Shown here piece after piece: positions 16,687 to 24,321 of a stretch of 64,000 nt of DNA (positions are counted from its first letter, which is position 1; each line of letters starts with the position of its first letter). A model generated the notes under the pieces. The model saw nothing but the letters and a program-made list of their open reading frames with translations. It was not told the DNA's origin and did not search any database. Source of the stretch: SZAS-7 sp964514655 (GTDB lineage: Bacteria > Chlamydiota > Chlamydiia > Chlamydiales > FEN-1388); contig CAZEQY010000002.1 in assembly GCA_964514655.1 (NCBI GenBank), forward strand, positions 1 to 64,000, given 5' to 3'. The position numbers and the translations under genes were made by a program.

Positions 16687-17247
16687 TTAGGTGATGCTTT
16701 TACGAGCAACGAAAGAGAGGAGAATCCATGACCAGCCAGAAAGGATCATGTCAACTCCTACAAAAAGACCAATCACCCAAAGACCAGATAGGGGCCATTG
16801 GTTGTAAATAAGAAGACCTAAAATAAAGGTCACAATACCGTTAAATAGCACCCAGCCAGAACGCTCAAAACTCATAGAGAGCGCAGCTACGATCTTAAAA
16901 AGACCGGATACAAATAAGAACGCAGAGAGCAAGAGCGTGATGTTTATTGCAGCTTCTTCTGGTCTTACCATGCAAAGAGCTCCAGCTACAAGATAGAGTA
17001 CGCCAAGTAGAAGCGATAGGAAAAAACCGCTCCAGCGACGTGCCATAAACGCCTGTACTACTTGAATAACGCCGGCACCGGCTACAAGCATTCCAAAGAA
17101 AAATACCGAAAAGAGCGTAGCAACAAATGCCTGATTAATCACATACGCGCCAAGTAACACTAATACCAATCCTAAAAGCAAAAACCATCCCCACTTTTTA
17201 CGGACAGCTTCTGTCTCGCGAAAGTAGGTGCTGAGTTGTCTTTCCAT
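16687..17247 (-). CDS. HdeD-family membrane protein (DUF308)
   Basis: This 186-residue integral membrane protein has six predicted helices in three pairs, the DUF308/HdeD pattern. Visible segments include WFLLLGLVLVLLGAYVI, LFSVFFFGMLVAGAGVIQVV, FFLSLLLGVLYLVAGALCMV and ITLLLSAFLFVSGLFKIVAA. In enterobacteria HdeD is linked to acid resistance; the role here is unknown. A strong AAGGAGGT sequence precedes the ATG. The gene is isolated, with a hairpin downstream and the repeat array upstream. Confidence 0.9.
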   Translation of the reverse strand: MERQLSTYFRETEAVRKKWGWFLLLGLVLVLLGAYVINQAFVATLFSVFFFGMLVAGAGVIQVVQAFMARRWSGFFLSLLLGVLYLVAGALCMVRPEEAAINITLLLSAFLFVSGLFKIVAALSMSFERSGWVLFNGIVTFILGLLIYNQWPLSGLWVIGLFVGVDMILSGWSWILLSFVARKSIT

Positions 17248-17328
17248 ATAAATACCTCCTTAAAAGTTTAGGTTATAGGTTATACATAGTAAAATGAGGG
17301 AATTTCAATCAAACATTTTGTGTGTTTT

Positions 17329-17389
17329 TAACGTCTGATAATGCAAATTTACTGGGAGGGATGTGATGGAGAGGTAACGTCTGATAATG
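17329..17389. repeat. Short direct repeat, 15 bases twice
   Basis: TAACGTCTGATAATG occurs at 17329-17343 and 17375-17389. The interval 17248-17488 contains no gene that I can support; the two overlapping frames there have a composition that looks non-coding. This stretch leads into the palindromic repeat array. Confidence 0.7.
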
Positions 17390-17488
17390 TATGTGCATAA
17401 AAAATAACCGCGAAGGTCGCGAAGAGCGCGAAGAAAGACAAAAGAAGAGAGCAGGTGAGAAAAGATGAGAAAGGGCTACAAAATTTTT

Positions 17489-17971
17489 TTCAGCCTGAAG
17501 GGTAGCTTTTATAAAAGCATAGGGCATAAGATCTTGACATTGTTGTTACTTCAGAATGCTTATGTAATTTCTCTTCAGCCTGAAGGGCTGGTTTATAAAA
17601 GCCTAGGGCATCGCCCTAGGTATGCTGTAGCCCACAAGTGGCAGGGTGAAGCCCTGCAATATAGTGAGCGCTTAAAAGCGCGATAGTCGTTGACGTGCGA
17701 TGAATCGAAACTTATAACGCAGGGCTTCACCCTGCTACATTTTTTGCTTAACGTACCTAGGGCGATGCCCTAGGCTTTTATAAACCAGCCCTTCAGGCTG
17801 AAGAAAAATTACTCTGATAATATGAAATTAACAATAACGTTAAGGGCGATGCCCTAGGCTTTTATAAACCAGCCCTTCAGGCTGAAGAAAAATTACTCTG
17901 ACAATATCAAATTAACAATAACGTTAAGGGCGATGCCCTAGGCTGTTATAAAAGCTGCTCTTCAGGCTGAA
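17489..17971. repeat. Palindromic repeat array between hdeD and oppA
   Basis: A core of about 48 bases occurs five times: two forward copies (17489-17530, degenerate, and 17573-17620) and three inverted copies (17756-17803, 17840-17887, 17924-17971). Each core holds two small palindromes, CTTCAGCCTGAAG and CCTAGGGC-ATC-GCCCTAGG. Two further mirror-image palindromes, GCAGGGTGAAGCCCTGC (17641-17657) and its complement (17719-17735), lie between. The inverted copies repeat with an exact 84-base period. No gene, transposase or CRISPR feature is present; open frames here are by-products of the repeats. Confidence 0.9.
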
Positions 17972-17978
17972 AAGAGGG

Positions 17979-18005
17979 ATAACCCAGCCTGGAGGGCTGG
18001 GTTAT
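17979..18005. terminator. Probable terminator of the oppA operon
   Basis: Arms ATAACCCAGCC (17979-17989) and GGCTGGGTTAT (17995-18005) close a 5-base loop just after the oppA stop codon at 18012. The minus-strand tail is only moderately T-rich. Confidence 0.65.
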
Positions 18006-18011
18006 GGTTGG

Positions 18012-19658
18012 TTATTTGTTGACGAGGATGATGCCGGCGTCGACGTCGACTTTTTTGAGTTCGAACATGCCGATTGGCGATAGGCTTTCGCCGTAGATTT
18101 TTGGGTTTTTGCAGAATTTTGATGTGTTGTGGCAGATGGGGATTACGGGCATCTGGGTCATCAAAAAGGCTTCTGCTTGGCAAAGGAGCTCATCGCGCAC
18201 AGCTTCATCTACAGCAGCATCGGACCTATTGAGAAGTTCGATGAAGTGGGGATGTTCCCAGTGCGTGCCATTAAAGCTTGCTGTTGCATACTTCAAAAAT
18301 TCGAGGTTATATATTGGGTCGTGATAAAACGTATACCAGGTTAGGCCTGCAACGTCAAACTCGCCACTTGCTACGCGCTTGAGGTGTGCATTCCAATCTG
18401 CAGGGCTCAGGGTGATTTTTACACCAAAAGCGGCTTCCCATTGCTGCTGGACAGCTTCTGCGATAGATTTTTCGCGAGGGTCTGATGAGTGGCAGAGCAT
18501 AATCTCCGGCAGCGCATCTTTAGATAGGTGTAACTCCTTAACACCTTCATCAAAGAGTGTGCGGGCAGTTTGGATGTCATTATCAGCAAAAAAGGGCTGT
18601 TGCATAAATGTCAGCGTTTCTGGAAGCAACGTATAGGCAGGACGCTCGCCACCTTGCAGGAGGTGATCGACAAGTTCTTGGCGGTTAATTGCCATAGCAA
18701 AGGCTCTTCTAACCTTTGCAGACTGTAAAAGCTTGTGTCGCACATTTACCTCAAGCCAGTTTACACTTCCTATGGGCCTTTGCTCAAGTTTTTTGCGCTC
18801 TTTAAGGCGAGGTATTGCTTCTAGAGGCAGTGATCCAAACGGATCGCCAACCCAGTCTAGCTCGCCTGTCTCAAACATATTAAGTGCTGTTAGAGGATCT
18901 TCGATTATAGGAAAGCTTAATGCATGTACAGATACAGCTGCTTGATCCCAGTAGCGCTCGTTCTTTGCAAGAACAAGTTCTGTGCGGTGCTTCCACTCGC
19001 TAAGCACAAAAGGGCCGTTTGTAACATAGTTTGGGCCGGCATCGTTATGCCAGTCGGGATTTTGTTCAACTACCGCTTTACAGACAGGAGAGTAGAGTGG
19101 ATTAGATGTAAGCTCAATAAAATAGGGGGCTGGGTGCTCTAGCGTTACAACTAAGGTAGACTCATCTATTGCTTTAATGCCAACTTCATCCATCTTTACT
19201 TCGCCCATGCGTGCATCGCGAGCATTTTTGATGCAGTAAAAGGCATAGGAATATGCTGTAGGGGCATCTGGATATAAGTTAGATAGCCACGAATATTCAA
19301 AGTCATATGCGGTGACCGGCATGCCGTTTGACCAGGTAGCTGGCCTTAGGTGAAAGCGGTAGGTGCATTTATCTTCAGATACTTCATAACTTTTTGCAAC
19401 AGCAAGTGTTGGTCTTCCTTGGCTGTCAATGCGCATAAGACCTTCAAAAAGCTCGCGTATCGCAATTTGCGAAATGCGGTTGCCAGCCTTACGTGGGTCC
19501 ATAGAGATGGGCTCACTTTGGAGGTAAAGACGCACCTTTTTTTGTTCTGCTTTTTGATCTGAATCTCGAGCATCAGACTGCTGCTTGCATGATGATACCG
19601 CTACGAGCAACGTACACGTTGCAAAGAGCGCCTTAGTAAAGAGTTTGGAGAAAGACAT
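18012..19658 (-). CDS. oppA: Peptide ABC transporter substrate-binding lipoprotein (OppA-like)
   Basis: This is a 548-residue family 5 solute-binding protein that captures peptides in the periplasm for an Opp or Dpp transporter. The N-terminus is a lipoprotein signal with Cys in AVSSCK near residue 24. Family stretches include LYLQSEPISMDPRKAGN, LFEGLMRIDSQGRPTLAVAK, the FHLRPATWSNGMPVTAYDFEYSW block and YVTNGPFVLSEWK. It lies 12 bases after the 1167-residue gene that carries the same domain, so the two are an operon and likely duplicates. No permease or ATPase gene is in the window. A GGGGG sequence before the ATG supports the start. Confidence 0.93.
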   Translation of the reverse strand: MSFSKLFTKALFATCTLLVAVSSCKQQSDARDSDQKAEQKKVRLYLQSEPISMDPRKAGNRISQIAIRELFEGLMRIDSQGRPTLAVAKSYEVSEDKCTYRFHLRPATWSNGMPVTAYDFEYSWLSNLYPDAPTAYSYAFYCIKNARDARMGEVKMDEVGIKAIDESTLVVTLEHPAPYFIELTSNPLYSPVCKAVVEQNPDWHNDAGPNYVTNGPFVLSEWKHRTELVLAKNERYWDQAAVSVHALSFPIIEDPLTALNMFETGELDWVGDPFGSLPLEAIPRLKERKKLEQRPIGSVNWLEVNVRHKLLQSAKVRRAFAMAINRQELVDHLLQGGERPAYTLLPETLTFMQQPFFADNDIQTARTLFDEGVKELHLSKDALPEIMLCHSSDPREKSIAEAVQQQWEAAFGVKITLSPADWNAHLKRVASGEFDVAGLTWYTFYHDPIYNLEFLKYATASFNGTHWEHPHFIELLNRSDAAVDEAVRDELLCQAEAFLMTQMPVIPICHNTSKFCKNPKIYGESLSPIGMFELKKVDVDAGIILVNK

Positions 19659-19670
19659 GTTGCCCCCAAG

Positions 19671-22600
19671 TTAGTGATTCTGCTTTATCCTTGCCCACTT
19701 AAAATCTATCTGTCCTAAGTGTGACAGGTAGATATTATCCAGGTACTCTTTTTTCATATACTTAAATGTATAATAGAAGAGCGGAATGATCGGAAGTTCT
19801 TGCATTACAATACGTTCCGCCTTGTGCATTAACTCGCAACGATGCATTTTATCTGTAGAGTGCAGCGATTCATTCAGATATGCCGTATATTCTGGGTGGT
19901 GCCAGCCACAGAAATTCATCTGGTGTTCTTGAGTCATCAACTGATCAAGGATGTATGAAGGATCATAGACCCAGCTATACCAGGTAATGCCCATGATCTG
20001 AAAGTCTGCTTGGCCGCATTTTTCCATAAAGCGGTCCCACTTAAATACTTCTATCTTCACGTCTATACCCAACACTTCTTTCCACTGACGAGCTGCGTTA
20101 GAGGCTATTGAGTGGTGAATTTCCTGGTCGCAGCAGGTGATCATAAAGGGCGGAAGCTCTTTACGTGTAAGATGCTGCTCTTTTAGTCCCTCGTTAAAGA
20201 GCGTGCGGGCAAGTTCGGGGTTTGCATCGCTAAAGTAGGGCTCATCTTGCTGTGATAATCCAGGTGGTAGTATGCTGTAGGCGCATTTTTCTCTACCGGC
20301 AAAGAGCTTGTCTACCATCTCGCGGCGGTTGAGTGCAATAGCGAGAGCTTGTCTGCATTTTTTTGAAGTAAATGGCGCTACCTGCACGTTAAGCGAATAC
20401 CAGTGCAGTGCTGCAATTGGGTGAGATATAATTTTACCTTCATAGTCTGAAATGGTAAATGCTTCTGGCGGTATTTCAGAAAGGGGCTCACCAATCCAGT
20501 CAAGCTCTCCTTGCTGGTAAAGCATCAATGCTCGCTTAGGATCAGAGACAATCGAAATATCGATCTGGCTAACCTGAACAGTTTCAGAATCCCAGTAGAG
20601 CGGATTTTTAAGTACCTGTATGTCGCTATTTCGTCGCCACTTAGCAAGCCTAAATGGGCCATTAGAGACATAGGTGTCATCGCCATAGTATGCCCATCCG
20701 GGGTGAAGCTCATCTACTTGCTTACATAGTGGAGAGTATATCCAGTGGGCGCAAAGCTCTAAGAAGTATGGCGTTGGGTGTTCGAGCAGAACTTCTAGTG
20801 TGTAGGCATCTTTTGCAAAGATGCCAACTTCTTCAACTCCAAGCTGACGCGCTTTTACCTTTTCAGCATTTTTGATGCAGTAAAAGAGGTAGGCAAAAGG
20901 CGTTTTAAACTGTGGGTCAAGTACCTTTTTCCATGCGTATTCAAAGTCATAGGCAGTAACGGGCGCGCCATTTGTCCAGGTAGATTTTCGCAAGGCAAAG
21001 GTGTATCGCTTTTGATCAGATGAGACATCTACACTTTCGGCAACAGCAAACGCAGGCTTTCCTGATGGATCTATGCGCATCAAGCCTTCGTAGAGCATTT
21101 TGATCACGATGCCGGATGTTCTATCCGTACCGATGCGAGGATCTAAAAGAGATGTTGGCCTTGGCAGACTTATGCGCAGCGTATTTGATGCTCTCTTTAT
21201 GTTGTTAAAGCGGGCAAGAGTTTCTTTTAGAGCCTGCTGAAAGGCTGCAATTTTATGCGGCTCGGAGCGAACGATGATATAGCCTGCATAGTGTAGGCCA
21301 TCAACTTCCATATGCGACTGAGCAAGCTCTTGGTCTTTAAAGTCGAGTTTAAGGATCTCTTTTTGCATCTCGTCCAAAAAGCTTTCTTCCTGCACGCAGG
21401 CCATCACAGAAAGGGCGTTGTCATGGCATACTTCGCAAAAACGAGGGCCATTATGCTCCTTTGCATCGTTATGCAGCTTTAAGAACAGGTCAAAAAGTTG
21501 CTTAATAAACTCTGGAGGCAAAAGGCTGCGCATGAGCACTGGCTGCAGGTTGTGAAAGAGATTTTCAAGGTGAATTTCTTCTTTTTTCTCATCTTGTGTT
21601 AATAGCCCTTTAAGTCCAACAAGAAGCTGGTTTTGCTGCGACATAAGGCCGCCATTGAAGTCGCGTACCTCACCATGCATTGCCTGGCGGATGGCAGCAC
21701 AGATAAACTCGCGCGCGCGGCTAAGGTCTACAGAATGATCTACACGCATGAATGGAGTCTTCTTGCACTCCAGAATAAAGGTATTTGCTTCTTTTGGGTA
21801 TTTATTGCGGACATGGCCTACAACGCGTTTTGAGGACGGTAAAAAGGCTACAAGGTCTGAAACTTTGCTAAAGAGCGCTTCCAACGTTGGGGTTTCAGCA
21901 TCTTTACATAGGCGCACAAGCGTAACATGAAATCGTATTGTATCATCAGACTGGCCTTGAAAGGCAATGATCATCTGCGGAATATCGCGTACGTAGCGTA
22001 TTTCTTGACTTAGCAGCATGATGTTGCGCATGATTTCCTCTTCATTTTGCGGAATAAAGAGGGTGTGTGAAAGCTGCTCAACACAGTGAGGAATTTCTAC
22101 TAATAATCCGTCGCGAAGGAGCGCTACTTCCTTCGAGTTAAGGGCACTGCCATCTCGTTTTTCAATTTCTACATAGTATGAATGTATAGGATCAGATGGG
22201 TTTTGGTAGCTAAAAAATGACCGTGGAACTATCTGAATGCCAGGTATTAGCCTTTGGCAGGCAGAGGCTATATGGCGAGCTTCAAACTGCTCATATTCTT
22301 TAACAAAGCTCATGGCAATTACAAGGCCTATAACGCTCTTTTCGCCAAACTGAAAGCGCAACGTCGCATGCAAAGGCTTTACCATGATCTCTCGTTGATC
22401 AGAGTCAGAATAGCGGCGAAGTAGTCTTCTAAACCAGTTATGATAGCAAATAATGCGGCACATATGGCGAACGTCGCGTATACGCTTAAATTCATCGTCA
22501 GATGCAAGTAAAAAGTGATGCATCTCAAAAAAGACTTCGGGCCCGATAGGCTTAAATTTACGCGTAGATAGCTCAACAATGGTTTTGTGGATGAGCGTTG

Positions 22601-23174
22601 TCTTATGCTCTTGGGTAAGAGCTTTTGTAACGAGTATATGGCGCGCATGATGCGCAGAAACAGCTCCGAGGGCTATTTCGTGCGCAAGGGCATTTACATT
22701 TTTTTGGATGGTGCCAAAGACGCGTTCATCGTCTACAAGGGCAAAGATTTCTGAGATAAAATAGCTTTCATCCGGCATGTCTACAAAGCGGAAAGTAAGG
22801 TGCTTTGCCGATAAAATTGTAGCTTGCTTGCCAGGAATTAACCAGCGGCTAATCATCTCAAGGAAAAACTGCGAAAGGTCGTAGTTGTTGAGCGACTGGC
22901 AAAGCAGGTAGATCATAACCCCGCCAGGAGCACATTCACAGGGCTCCCAATGTACAATAGGGATATGCTGCCTAAAGGTTTGCCAAAAGAGAGGGTCGTC
23001 CCTATAGAGGAGCTTGCACTCTGAGAGCACCTTCTGGACAATGAGATTCATCTCGTGAGTATGCTGACTCAAGGCCTGGGACATCCGGAACCCTTGTCCC
23101 GCTGGGACAATGCGTGTTGAGGGGATGATCGTTGCAGGAAGACCCTGCAAAGCTTGGCCGTTTTCAAAACTCAT
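19671..23174 (-). CDS. OppA-like domain fused to a ~650-residue unknown N-terminal region
   Basis: The product is 1167 residues. From about residue 660 to the end it is a family 5 solute-binding domain closely like the neighbouring OppA: LRISLPRPTSLLDPRIGTDR, LYEGLMRIDPSGKPAFAVAE, STWTNGAPVTAYDFEYAW and YVSNGPFRLAKW. The first 650 residues match nothing I recognise. They contain Cys/His pairs (HWEPCECAPGG; CEVCHDNALSVMAC). No signal peptide or lipobox is present, which is unusual for a binding protein. The longer frame to 23330 would translate a tRNA-Ser gene and must be wrong; ATG at 23174 is the first sensible start, without a clear ribosome binding site. Confidence 0.88.
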   Translation of the reverse strand: MSFENGQALQGLPATIIPSTRIVPAGQGFRMSQALSQHTHEMNLIVQKVLSECKLLYRDDPLFWQTFRQHIPIVHWEPCECAPGGVMIYLLCQSLNNYDLSQFFLEMISRWLIPGKQATILSAKHLTFRFVDMPDESYFISEIFALVDDERVFGTIQKNVNALAHEIALGAVSAHHARHILVTKALTQEHKTTLIHKTIVELSTRKFKPIGPEVFFEMHHFLLASDDEFKRIRDVRHMCRIICYHNWFRRLLRRYSDSDQREIMVKPLHATLRFQFGEKSVIGLVIAMSFVKEYEQFEARHIASACQRLIPGIQIVPRSFFSYQNPSDPIHSYYVEIEKRDGSALNSKEVALLRDGLLVEIPHCVEQLSHTLFIPQNEEEIMRNIMLLSQEIRYVRDIPQMIIAFQGQSDDTIRFHVTLVRLCKDAETPTLEALFSKVSDLVAFLPSSKRVVGHVRNKYPKEANTFILECKKTPFMRVDHSVDLSRAREFICAAIRQAMHGEVRDFNGGLMSQQNQLLVGLKGLLTQDEKKEEIHLENLFHNLQPVLMRSLLPPEFIKQLFDLFLKLHNDAKEHNGPRFCEVCHDNALSVMACVQEESFLDEMQKEILKLDFKDQELAQSHMEVDGLHYAGYIIVRSEPHKIAAFQQALKETLARFNNIKRASNTLRISLPRPTSLLDPRIGTDRTSGIVIKMLYEGLMRIDPSGKPAFAVAESVDVSSDQKRYTFALRKSTWTNGAPVTAYDFEYAWKKVLDPQFKTPFAYLFYCIKNAEKVKARQLGVEEVGIFAKDAYTLEVLLEHPTPYFLELCAHWIYSPLCKQVDELHPGWAYYGDDTYVSNGPFRLAKWRRNSDIQVLKNPLYWDSETVQVSQIDISIVSDPKRALMLYQQGELDWIGEPLSEIPPEAFTISDYEGKIISHPIAALHWYSLNVQVAPFTSKKCRQALAIALNRREMVDKLFAGREKCAYSILPPGLSQQDEPYFSDANPELARTLFNEGLKEQHLTRKELPPFMITCCDQEIHHSIASNAARQWKEVLGIDVKIEVFKWDRFMEKCGQADFQIMGITWYSWVYDPSYILDQLMTQEHQMNFCGWHHPEYTAYLNESLHSTDKMHRCELMHKAERIVMQELPIIPLFYYTFKYMKKEYLDNIYLSHLGQIDFKWARIKQNH

Positions 23175-23249
23175 AAAGTATAAATACGTACAGTAGTAGG
23201 AACCCTTATGCCTAAAGATCGAATTTTTGGTAACAAGTAAATTACAGGT

Positions 23250-23336
23250 CGGAAGAGGAGGGATTTGAACCCCCGTCACCCGTAAAGGTGAATCTGTTTT
23301 CGAGACAGACGCAATCGGCCACTCTGCCACTCTTCC
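23250..23336 (-). tRNA. tRNA-Ser (CGA)
   Basis: This is a class II tRNA with acceptor GGAAGAG/CTCTTCC, anticodon loop CTCGAAA (anticodon CGA), a long variable arm (TCACC...GGGTGA) and T-loop TTCAAAT. The discriminator is G and no CCA is encoded. It is 87 bases long and nearly identical to the tRNA-Ser at 24071-24157. Its minus-strand translation mimics a coding start for the downstream long gene. Confidence 0.95.
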
Positions 23337-23351
23337 TTATTAGTGTGAGAC

Positions 23352-23380
23352 ATTGTACTTATATACACATTCAAGTTCAA
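23352..23380 (-). promoter_or_regulatory. Promoter of tRNA-Ser (CGA)
   Basis: TTGAAC, a 17-base spacer and TACAAT on the minus strand end 16 bases before the tRNA 5' end. The -35 element overlaps the stop codon of the DUF1186 gene. Confidence 0.65.
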
Positions 23381-24060
23381 GAGAAGTTAAGCTCTTCAAA
23401 AATGTCATCTATAAGAAAAAATTTTCTTGGGTTTACATATTCTGACTGCATGATTTGGTCAAAATGCGTTTCGCTAAATTGCTCGCTATCTATCGCTTTA
23501 GTGGCATAGAGCTCTTTAATGGGCTTATATAGCTCATTGAGGTGCAGACCGGCAATCTCTTCTGCCACTACTGCCAGCAGCTTTGGATCTTGATTTTGTA
23601 TAAATGACTCTAAAAAGGTAGCGTACTCTTGGCGAGCTAGGCTTTTACGGTTTACAAGGATAGATGCGCTCACTAACGCAATTACTTTTGAGAGATAGCT
23701 TACAGCAGTGTTTGTTAACAGGTTATAGAGAGGTTTAGGATTGCCCTGATAGCCGCTAGCAATAGCTGCAGGGTAGCTTTGGGTCAATAGATCGTGAAAA
23801 AGCGTTGTAGGGTAGGGTTCTGGAAGCTTAAGAAAGTCTAAGCCCAAGCTAAAGGCAGCTTCATCGCGAAAATAGGCAAGTAGATAAAGCGCAAATATAT
23901 GGCCGACATAGTCTTCTGGCAGGGTTTTATAGTTTTGAAGGGCGTTTTTAAGAAGATGTTGCAAAAGAGGCTTTGACTCCTCTTCAGCGTCGATAAGATG
24001 CATAAGCGCCTCTTCAGGAAAGGCACCTTGCCAGTGGCTAATTTGCTCGATGTACTTCAT
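23377..24060 (-). CDS. DUF1186 domain protein
   Basis: This 227-residue soluble, alpha-helical protein resembles the DUF1186 family, which is found in chlamydiae and some other bacteria and has no known function. Typical stretches are EDYVGHIFALYLLAYFRDEA and YEDLLTQSYP-like LFHDLLTQSYPAAIASGYQG, with the C-terminal HLNELYKPIKELYA. HEAT-like helical pairs are likely. It sits exactly between two tRNA-Ser genes and ends inside the promoter of the downstream one. No ribosome binding site is visible; cotranscription with the upstream tRNA is possible. Confidence 0.8.
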   Translation of the reverse strand: MKYIEQISHWQGAFPEEALMHLIDAEEESKPLLQHLLKNALQNYKTLPEDYVGHIFALYLLAYFRDEAAFSLGLDFLKLPEPYPTTLFHDLLTQSYPAAIASGYQGNPKPLYNLLTNTAVSYLSKVIALVSASILVNRKSLARQEYATFLESFIQNQDPKLLAVVAEEIAGLHLNELYKPIKELYATKAIDSEQFSETHFDQIMQSEYVNPRKFFLIDDIFEELNFS

Positions 24061-24070
24061 AGTAAAAGTG

Positions 24071-24157
24071 CGGAAGAGGAGGGATTCGAACCCCCGTCAC
24101 CCGAAAAGGTGATTCTGTTTTCAAGACAGACGCATTCGGCCACTCTGCCACTCTTCC
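24071..24157 (-). tRNA. tRNA-Ser (TGA)
   Basis: This is a class II tRNA with acceptor GGAAGAG/CTCTTCC, anticodon loop CTTGAAA (anticodon TGA), a long variable arm and T-loop TTCGAAT. The discriminator is G and no CCA is encoded. It differs from the tRNA-Ser (CGA) 0.8 kb away by only a few bases, which indicates duplication followed by anticodon divergence. Confidence 0.95.
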
Positions 24158-24169
24158 AAATTGGCCGAT

Positions 24170-24199
24170 ATAGTAGCGTTTTAGGACTTCTTGTGTCAA
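24170..24199 (-). promoter_or_regulatory. Promoter of tRNA-Ser (TGA)
   Basis: TTGACA (perfect -35), an 18-base spacer and TACTAT on the minus strand lie 12 bases upstream of the tRNA 5' end. Confidence 0.7.
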
Positions 24200-24321
24200 C
24201 CATAAATCTTAGCAAAAGGCGTAATTATTTACTAAAGAAATAATTTGAAATAGTTGGTTTTTGGATTTGTTTAATAATTATTTGAATGAGATAATAAGAG
24301 TATCGGAGCGAGGAGGAAGCT

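Noticed and set aside
17309..17686. Two overlapping open frames near the repeat array
   Set aside because: Both run through palindromic repeats and have no ribosome binding site or recognisable protein composition.
17756..17971. CRISPR array
   Set aside because: The 84-base units are repeated including their spacers, the core is palindromic and there are no cas genes.
23175..23330. N-terminal 52 codons of the long open frame for the OppA fusion
   Set aside because: They are the reverse reading of tRNA-Ser (CGA) and the following spacer, a well-known false gene start.
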